Position numbers and translations under genes: made by a program | Source of the DNA: Paractinoplanes polyasparticus | GTDB lineage: Bacteria > Actinomycetota > Actinomycetes > Mycobacteriales > Micromonosporaceae | DNA length: 64,000 nucleotides | Assembly: GCF_019710575.1 (NCBI RefSeq) | Contig: NZ_JAHWFK010000013.1 | Span: 124,001-188,000 of the forward strand | Reading direction: 5' to 3' | In this document: positions 58,707 through 64,000 of the stretch, one piece after another | Layout of the letters: every line of letters begins with the position of its first letter | How positions within the stretch are numbered: the first letter of the stretch is position 1 | Notes under the pieces: model-generated | The model's database searches: none | What the model was told of the DNA's origin: nothing | Seen by the model: only the letters and a program-made list of their open reading frames with translations

Positions 58707-59561
58707 TTACGCCACCAGACCGGCTCGGAAGCCGGCGGCCACCGCGTGTGCACGGTCCCTGGCCCCCAGTTTCCGGAAGAGCCGCCGGGCGTGGGTCTTG
58801 ACGGTGTCCTCCGAGACGAAGAGCTCGCGGCCGATCTCCGCGTTGCTCTTGCCGTCGGCCATCCCCCGCAGCACCTGCAACTCACGCTCGGTGAGCGTGA
58901 GCCGCCGCCCCGCGGGCGCCGGGTCGGCCACGCCGACCTGGGTCTCGTTGCCGGGCCAGGCCACCATCGGCCGGCCGGTGGCCGGGTCGATCGGGGCGTC
59001 ACCACGCTGGGCCGGCACCATCGGCGCGTTGGGCCCGAGCACGGCCGGCACGGAGGCCGCGTTCGGCGCGCTCATGCCGAGCCCGCCGTTCTGATAGGCG
59101 GCCCGGGCCGCGGTCGAGTTGTTGTTGCGGGCCCCGCCGGCCACGGTGGCGGGCTGGGCGTTGGCCCCGTTGATCGGCATGCCCTGCGGGCGTACCGGGA
59201 GCAGCAGCAGGAGCAGTGCCTTGGCCACGACGCTGACCAGATCGTGCTCGACGCCGCGGATGACGCCACGGGCGCCGGCTGCGACAGCTGCCGCAGCCAC
59301 CCGGGGGTCTTCGGCGCCGAAGAGCACTACCTGGGCCTGTGGCGCGCGGGCCAGGACGCGCCGGGTGAAGCCGACGCTGTCGGGACGGGTCACGGCGGTG
59401 TCAGCCAGAACCACTTCAGCCGGCCGTTCAGCCAGGCGGATCATGGCCTCGGTCTCGCTGACCGCCGTCCGGACGACGCCGGTCATACCGAGCCGGGCCG
59501 CGGTGGACGCGACGGTCTGGGCCGCCAGCGGGGTACGGACGCACACGAGGACGGTACGCAC
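58707..59561 (-). CDS. BldM-like LuxR-type regulator with degenerate receiver
   Basis: 284 residues from GTG with aaggagg upstream. The C-terminal 65 residues (LTERELQVLRGMADGKSN...; SEDTVKTHARRLFRKLG) are very close, from memory, to the DNA-binding domain of Streptomyces BldM. The N-terminal 120 residues have a receiver-like pattern (VVLADTAVTRPDS) but lack the acidic pair of a normal receiver (start LVCVRTPLAAQ), so normal phosphorylation is unlikely. An Ala/Asn/Pro-rich linker of about 90 residues joins the halves and makes the protein longer than BldM. The neighbours DUF5319, guaB and a WhiD-like gene match the bldM region of Streptomyces. It probably controls sporulation or aerial development. 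Confidence 0.78.
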   Translation of the reverse strand: MRTVLVCVRTPLAAQTVASTAARLGMTGVVRTAVSETEAMIRLAERPAEVVLADTAVTRPDSVGFTRRVLARAPQAQVVLFGAEDPRVAAAAVAAGARGVIRGVEHDLVSVVAKALLLLLLPVRPQGMPINGANAQPATVAGGARNNNSTAARAAYQNGGLGMSAPNAASVPAVLGPNAPMVPAQRGDAPIDPATGRPMVAWPGNETQVGVADPAPAGRRLTLTERELQVLRGMADGKSNAEIGRELFVSEDTVKTHARRLFRKLGARDRAHAVAAGFRAGLVA

Positions 59562-59792
59562 AGTGATCCTCCTTCTCTCTCAGAGGAGATCACGCGAGGG
59601 CCGCAGCATTACGCGCTTTAGATGGAAAAAATGGGAAAGATCGGTATGACTGGCCAGGCCGATGTCATGCGGCTTCAGAAGACATCGACAAGTTGCGTGT
59701 GAGCCGGGATTTCCCGGGGTAACACGCCGACAGGCCTGAGCAAGGCCCCTCATGACGACACTCCGCGGTGCCGCGCGGGAGGAGGGTGTTCC

Positions 59793-60182
59793 ATGTCGAA
59801 CGTTCGCAGACTGCCCGGGCCCATCGCCGATCTTTGGGACTGGCAACGACTCGGTTTGTGCCGAGGCCGGGACAGCGCGCAGTTCTTCCACCCGGACGGC
59901 GAGCGCGGGTCGTCCCGCAACCGCCGAGAGGCCAAAGCCAAGAGCATGTGCGGCGCGTGCCCGGTACGGGCCGAGTGCGCCGCCCACGCCCTCGCGGTTC
60001 GCGAGCCGTACGGGGTCTGGGGTGGCCTCACCGAGGCTGAGCGGCTGCGGCTGCTCGCTGTCGGTTGGGAGGACACCGCCGACCGCCATCACGGACGTGT
60101 CGACCTTGCCCGGCTCGAGGCCCGGCTGGGCCGGCCCCACAAGTCTGCGGTTCCGGCACAGCGACAGGCGCCTGCTGCCTGA
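59793..60182 (+). CDS. whiD: WhiB-family regulator (WhiD/WhiB3-like)
   Basis: 129 residues from ATG with ggaggag upstream. Four Fe-S cluster Cys (23, 53, 56, 62) have the WhiB spacing, and GVWGGLT at 74-80 is the WhiB turn before a basic tail. The N-terminal RLPGPIADLWDWQ and FFHPDGERG segments are specific, from memory, to the WhiD (Streptomyces) and WhiB3 (Mycobacterium) branch. WhiB proteins bind sigma factors and sense redox or NO. It is divergent from the BldM-like gene, as in Streptomyces development loci, and likely acts in sporulation. Confidence 0.88.
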   Translation: MSNVRRLPGPIADLWDWQRLGLCRGRDSAQFFHPDGERGSSRNRREAKAKSMCGACPVRAECAAHALAVREPYGVWGGLTEAERLRLLAVGWEDTADRHHGRVDLARLEARLGRPHKSAVPAQRQAPAA

Positions 60183-60346
60183 CGCCGGCGCCCCGGGATC
60201 ACCATGATGATCCGGTCCCCTGTCGGGGGCCGGGTCGAGTTGTTCGACGGCTCTTCATCAACCGCATCGGTGGACATGCAAGCCACCGTATGAGCGACTT
60301 GAACACGAACGACGGACCGCTGGTGCGGCCTTCAACCAATCGGCAC

Positions 60347-61996
60347 TCAATCGATCCGGACGCTGATGCTGTGCCACCCGGAGGCTCCGTCCGGCGCCGG
60401 CGCGGCCGGTGTGCTCGTCTGCGTCACCCCTGAGCCGTCGGTGGCCCGTACGCGAAGCCGGTGTTGACCCGGAGTCGCCGGCCACCCGAAGCTCCACTCG
60501 CGCCAGGTGTCGCTCGACACCGTGGCGGCCAGCGTCGCCTCGGCCCAGGGCTCGTCGTCGACCTGCACCTCGACCTTATCGATGCCGCGGTGCTGGGCCC
60601 AGGCCACGCCGCCGACAACCACACTGCCGGGTTTGCGGGAGGCGCCGTCGCGCGGCGTGTCGATCCGGGATGCCGTCTTGATCGGCGCCTGCGCGGCCCA
60701 CCCGCGCGGCACCCAGTAGGCGTCGAAGTCGGCGAACCGGCTCAGCTCGATCTCGGTGATCCACTTGCACGCGCTGACGTAGCCGTACAGGCCGGGCACC
60801 ACCATCCGGGCCGGGAAGCCGTGGTCGACCGGCAGCGGCTCCCCGTTCATGCCGACCGCGAGCAGCGCGTCCCGCCCGTCCATCAGCACCGACGTCGGGC
60901 TGCCGCAGGTCCAGCCGTCGACCGAGCGCTGCACGACCTGGTCGGCGCCGGGCAGCGGACCGGCCTCCTCGAGCAGCTCACGGATCGGCGTTCCCAGCCA
61001 CAGCGCGTTGCCGATCAGGTCGCCGCCGACCTCGTTGGACACGCAGGCGAGCGTCACGTACCGCTCGATCATGGGCCGTTGCAGCAGCTGTTCCCAGGTG
61101 AGGGTGATCGGGTTGCGGACCATGCCGTGGATGCGCAGCTGCCACGTCGACGGATCCACCTGGGGCGGGATGAGCGCGGTGTCGATGCGGTAGAAGTCTT
61201 TGTTGGGCGAGATGTACGGCGTCACGCCCGGCACCTGCACGCCGGCCGGCAGCGGCGGCGGGGTCTGCCGGGGCGCGGGCAGCACCACGTCGTTACGGGC
61301 CGCGGTCACCGCGCGGCGCGAGGCCAGCCAACGCCCGCCGAAGCCGGTCGCGGCCGCCGCCCCGAACGCGATGCCGAGCAGCTTCAGAAAATACCGGCGA
61401 TCCTCCACGTACGCAGGACCGATCGGCGCTCCAGCGGTGGCTCCGCCGTCGGGCCCGCCGGTCGCATCGCGACCCGGCCCGGTGGCCCCTGCGCCGCCCG
61501 GCGCGCTGGTCGGACCGCGGCCGGCCACGCCGGCGACGACCGGCTCAGCCACCACCGGCGCGGCCGAGCCGGCGCCGGCCCGGTCGAGCAGCAGGCGCAG
61601 CACCCAGACCGCCAGGGCCGCCCCCACCACCGTCGGCAGCCAGGCGAAGACACTCGCGTCGTGCCTGGTCTGCGCGGCGGCCACGCCGACGGCCGCGAAC
61701 AGCCCGATCCCGGCCAGGCCCAGGCGCCACGACCGCCGGGCAACCACGCCGACGCCGTACGCGTAGATCGCCAGCAACACTCCCGTGCCCACGATCAGCG
61801 CCGTCTTGTCGTGCACCCCGAACACGCTGATCCCGAAGTCTTTGACCGGGCCGGGCACGTTGTCGATGACGACGCCGCCCACCGCCGGCACGGGCGCGGT
61901 CAACGGCCCGGTCAGCACGGCCACGACTTCGGACGTGCCCACAGCCACCGCCGCGGCGGCCACCCCGGCCAGCCCGGCACCCACCGAAAGCTTCAC
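60347..61996 (-). CDS. Membrane-anchored sulfite-oxidase-like molybdopterin enzyme
   Basis: 549 residues from GTG. Residues 1-135 hold four hydrophobic segments, then a Gly/Ala/Pro-rich linker (about 140-195). A second hydrophobic patch (YFLKLLGIAFGAAAATGFGG, 202-221) may be a further anchor. Residues 255-430 are the Moco-binding sulfite oxidase fold: ERYVTLACVSNEVGGD places the Mo-ligand Cys318, with GTPIRELLEEAG, VLMDGRDALLAVGMNG and HGFPARMVVPGLYGYVSACKWI. A C-terminal dimerisation Ig-like domain follows. It probably reduces or oxidises oxyanions or sulfoxides at the outer face; the substrate is unknown. Confidence 0.87.
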   Translation of the reverse strand: MKLSVGAGLAGVAAAAVAVGTSEVVAVLTGPLTAPVPAVGGVVIDNVPGPVKDFGISVFGVHDKTALIVGTGVLLAIYAYGVGVVARRSWRLGLAGIGLFAAVGVAAAQTRHDASVFAWLPTVVGAALAVWVLRLLLDRAGAGSAAPVVAEPVVAGVAGRGPTSAPGGAGATGPGRDATGGPDGGATAGAPIGPAYVEDRRYFLKLLGIAFGAAAATGFGGRWLASRRAVTAARNDVVLPAPRQTPPPLPAGVQVPGVTPYISPNKDFYRIDTALIPPQVDPSTWQLRIHGMVRNPITLTWEQLLQRPMIERYVTLACVSNEVGGDLIGNALWLGTPIRELLEEAGPLPGADQVVQRSVDGWTCGSPTSVLMDGRDALLAVGMNGEPLPVDHGFPARMVVPGLYGYVSACKWITEIELSRFADFDAYWVPRGWAAQAPIKTASRIDTPRDGASRKPGSVVVGGVAWAQHRGIDKVEVQVDDEPWAEATLAATVSSDTWREWSFGWPATPGQHRLRVRATDGSGVTQTSTPAAPAPDGASGWHSISVRID

Positions 61997-62080
61997 GTTC
62001 CCATCGTGCTCCCGGTCCGGGCCGATGGCGACGGCTCAGGCCATCGGGTAAGCAACCCGTAAGCAACGCCACATGCTCGA

Positions 62081-63769
62081 TCAGCGTCCGCGGTAGTTGC
62101 GGTACGAGCGACGTACGCCGACAACGCCGTACGCGGTGAGGCCGGCGCCGACGATCACGACGGCGATGGTGAGCCAGGCGTCCTCGGTGTCGAACGTGAG
62201 GGTGTACGCCATGAGCAGCGTGACGATCAGCCCGAGCAGCGTCAGCGGCACCCGGATGAGCAGACCCAGCACGCCGGAGACGCGGCGGTCGATCACTTCC
62301 TCGGTGTCCTGCGGTCCGGGCGGCGCCGGCTGCGGGATCCGGCCGGGGTCGCGGGCGGGCTGGGCGACCCGGACGGCCGGCGGCACAGCGGCGTCGATCC
62401 GGGCTGCCACGCCCGCGGCCCCCTCGAACAGGGTGGGCTCGAAGAAGAGCACGATGCCGTCGTCGCCGACCAGCTGGCGACCGCCGTCGGGCCAGGCCCG
62501 CACGATGGCGCAGGCGTCGAAGCGTACGGTCGCGCAGTTGCCCTCCCCGACGACGCTGACGCCCTCGGCGCCGAGGATCAGCTTCTCGCCCGGTGTCTCC
62601 AGCGAGCGGTACTCCGTGCCGCTCACCGCGTGGTCGGAGCCGGTGGGGGCGGCGGTGAAGCCGGCCCAGTCGGCCCGGGCCTGCGGCGTCATCAGCAGGC
62701 CGGCGTTCCAGGCCTCGGCCGCCACCTGCGCGACCTCGGCCGCCGTCACCGCGCGCAAGCCGTCGGCCACCTCGTCGACGTCGAGCACCTCGCGCCCGGA
62801 AAGCAGATTGAGCGCCTGCCCCGGCAGCCGCGCGCCCTGCTCCTCGGCGTGCCGCAACGTCTCGGTCTGCTTCTTGACCACAGCGGCCACGTCGGCCTCG
62901 TCGACCCGGCCCACCCGCAGCCCGGCCAGCACGTCGACGAATCCGCCGAGGACGGCGCCCTGCTTGCCGGGCAGCGCATCGGCCACGGCGGTCACGTGCG
63001 CCCGGTCGACACCGAACGGCTCGTACACGGCGTGGGCCGCGTACGAGAGCCCGCCCTCCTGCCGCAGCTCGCGGAACATCACCCGTTCCAGCACTCCGGC
63101 GAAGACGGCAGAACGCGGCGCCCGCGGTACGAGAGCATCCCAGGCCAGCATGCCGGATGTGCCCGGGAACCAGGCCGGGGTGTCGGGCAGCGCCGAAGAC
63201 ATCGCCGGCGGCTCGCGCCGTACGCCGGTGGGCAGATCCAGCCGCAGGCCGGCCGGCACCTCGTCGCCGGCCACCCAGAGCACGGCGTTCTCACGCGTGA
63301 AGTAACGCCCCACCCAGTCCCGCAGGTCGTCCTCGGTGATCGCCGGCAGTCCGTACTCGGAATAACTGGGCAGGCCGTAGTCACGCGCCCCATGCCGCCA
63401 CAGCGCCATCTGATCGGCCGCGCCCGGGTTGCGCCCGTTCGCCTCGACCCGCAGCAGGTCCTTCTCGACGGCCAGCCGATGCATCGGCAGGTCGCTCAGC
63501 GAGGCGCAGACCGCGGTGAGGAACTCGCCCAGCTCGTCGGACGAGCCGTGCACGTGGAAGTAGGTGTACTCGACGCCGGTGGCGCCGTTGTAGTGGTAGT
63601 CGGCGACCCCGGTCGAGAAGAGCGCCAGATGCTCGATCAGATGCGTGATGCCGCGCCGGGCCAGCGGCTCGTCGGCGAACCCGACCCGGAAGGCCAACCC
63701 GGCGTGCCCGGGCCCGGTCGCCGGCGACAGCAGGGCCGGCACCCCGTCGATCTCGGTCTGCTTGATCAT
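62081..63769 (-). CDS. M16 (insulinase-like) protease with C-terminal membrane segments
   Basis: 562 residues from the ATG at 63769. The inverted zinc motif HLIEH (His43, Glu46, His47) is followed by Glu102 and Glu109 (VEKDLLRVEAN), the third ligand region of M16. A second M16-like half, with GGLSYAAHAVYEPFG near residue 240, follows and lacks the zinc motif, as expected. Residues about 495-545 contain two membrane helices (LIRVPLTLLGLIVTLLMAYTL; LTIAVVIVGAGLTAYGVVG), unusual for M16. The function is unknown; peptide processing at the membrane is likely. It overlaps the next upstream gene (ATGA). Confidence 0.85.
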   Translation of the reverse strand: MIKQTEIDGVPALLSPATGPGHAGLAFRVGFADEPLARRGITHLIEHLALFSTGVADYHYNGATGVEYTYFHVHGSSDELGEFLTAVCASLSDLPMHRLAVEKDLLRVEANGRNPGAADQMALWRHGARDYGLPSYSEYGLPAITEDDLRDWVGRYFTRENAVLWVAGDEVPAGLRLDLPTGVRREPPAMSSALPDTPAWFPGTSGMLAWDALVPRAPRSAVFAGVLERVMFRELRQEGGLSYAAHAVYEPFGVDRAHVTAVADALPGKQGAVLGGFVDVLAGLRVGRVDEADVAAVVKKQTETLRHAEEQGARLPGQALNLLSGREVLDVDEVADGLRAVTAAEVAQVAAEAWNAGLLMTPQARADWAGFTAAPTGSDHAVSGTEYRSLETPGEKLILGAEGVSVVGEGNCATVRFDACAIVRAWPDGGRQLVGDDGIVLFFEPTLFEGAAGVAARIDAAVPPAVRVAQPARDPGRIPQPAPPGPQDTEEVIDRRVSGVLGLLIRVPLTLLGLIVTLLMAYTLTFDTEDAWLTIAVVIVGAGLTAYGVVGVRRSYRNYRGR

Positions 63770-64000
63770 CGGGCCGCTCCGGCCAGCGCGCGCCGGCGGT
63801 GGTTGCGTACGTGCTCGGCGGTGTCGCCACCCAGGTACTGCCACGGGTACTCGGTGGCCCGATCGCCCAGCATGGCGAAGAGCGGAGCGGCCGAGCGGCG
63901 GTCGTTGATCAGGCTGAAGACGAAGGCGAAGGTGCTGGCCGCCGCGACCCAGCCGAAGTCGCGGCCGAAGTCCGGGTGCAGCACCGAGCGTTCGGCCGCC
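63766..64000 (-). CDS. Uncharacterised protein, partial at window edge
   Basis: The visible 78 codons run to the window edge; a GTG at 63984 could be the start (72 residues) or the gene may be longer. One weakly hydrophobic stretch (WVAAASTFAFVFSLIND) precedes a polar region with RATEYPWQYLGGD and a basic tail. It overlaps the M16 gene start by four bases, so the two are coupled. No family is recognised. Confidence 0.5.
   Translation of the reverse strand, partial: AAERSVLHPDFGRDFGWVAAASTFAFVFSLINDRRSAAPLFAMLGDRATEYPWQYLGGDTAEHVRNHRRRALAGAAR

Noticed and set aside
60183..60346. Operator or small gene at the ggatcaccatgatgatcc inverted repeat near 60193-60210
   Set aside because: The arms are six bases and the gap is a convergent junction after whiD; it may simply be a weak terminator.

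Overview
The window is a high-GC, densely coded chromosomal stretch from a filamentous actinomycete. The most likely family is Micromonosporaceae (Actinoplanes or a relative). This rests on GC-rich third codon positions, many GTG starts, the order purN-purH-mdh near sucCD, a whiD-like / bldM-like / DUF5319 / guaB block, and PspC/LiaF-type envelope-stress genes. No rRNA, tRNA, CRISPR array, insertion sequence or prophage was recognised. Nearly everything is chromosomal core. The one clear accessory gene is a NACHT-type NTPase at about 30-33 kb.

Layout. (1) 1-5.6 kb: the end of an exopolysaccharide cluster, with flippase, methyltransferase, GH26-like lipoprotein, WecG/TagA glycosyltransferase, sulfotransferase and GT2. 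(2) 5.7-7.6 kb: DeoR-type regulator and galT, followed by an odd repeat-rich gap. (3) 8-24.9 kb: central metabolism (icd, mdh, purN-purH, sucCD) mixed with a PhoD-type phosphatase, a GAF-GAF-SpoIIE phosphatase, an MBL hydrolase, a pentapeptide-repeat protein, DUF4190 and DUF6350 membrane proteins, a stand-alone B12-binding protein and two M23 peptidases. (4) 25-29.9 kb: pcrA, a secreted 5'-nucleotidase, and a chorismate mutase preceded by a possible Phe/Tyr leader peptide. (5) 29.9-38.7 kb: the NACHT gene, then an opp peptide-uptake operon. (6) 38.9-43 kb: an EsrISR/LiaFSR-like envelope-stress module (PspC histidine kinase, LuxR regulator, divergent PspC/LiaF-like protein). (7) 43-47.9 kb: psd (fused to an extra N-terminal domain) convergent with pssA, two double-Nudix proteins and a small PspC protein. 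(8) 48-58.2 kb: GMP synthesis (guaA, guaB3-type, guaB) interleaved with two subtilases, an LCP protein and an M1-type lipoprotein peptidase. (9) 58.3-64 kb: DUF5319, BldM-like and WhiD-like developmental regulators, a membrane-anchored sulfite-oxidase-like enzyme, an M16 protease and one partial gene.

Genes that appear to work together are the polysaccharide set, purN/purH, sucC/sucD, oppABCDF, the PspC kinase/regulator pair with its divergent membrane protein, psd/pssA for phosphatidylethanolamine, and guaA/guaB/guaB3. Several genes overlap by 1-14 bases, which suggests translational coupling. Strong hairpins sit at many convergent junctions. All functional calls are from reading the proteins and motifs; no database search or folding calculation was run.
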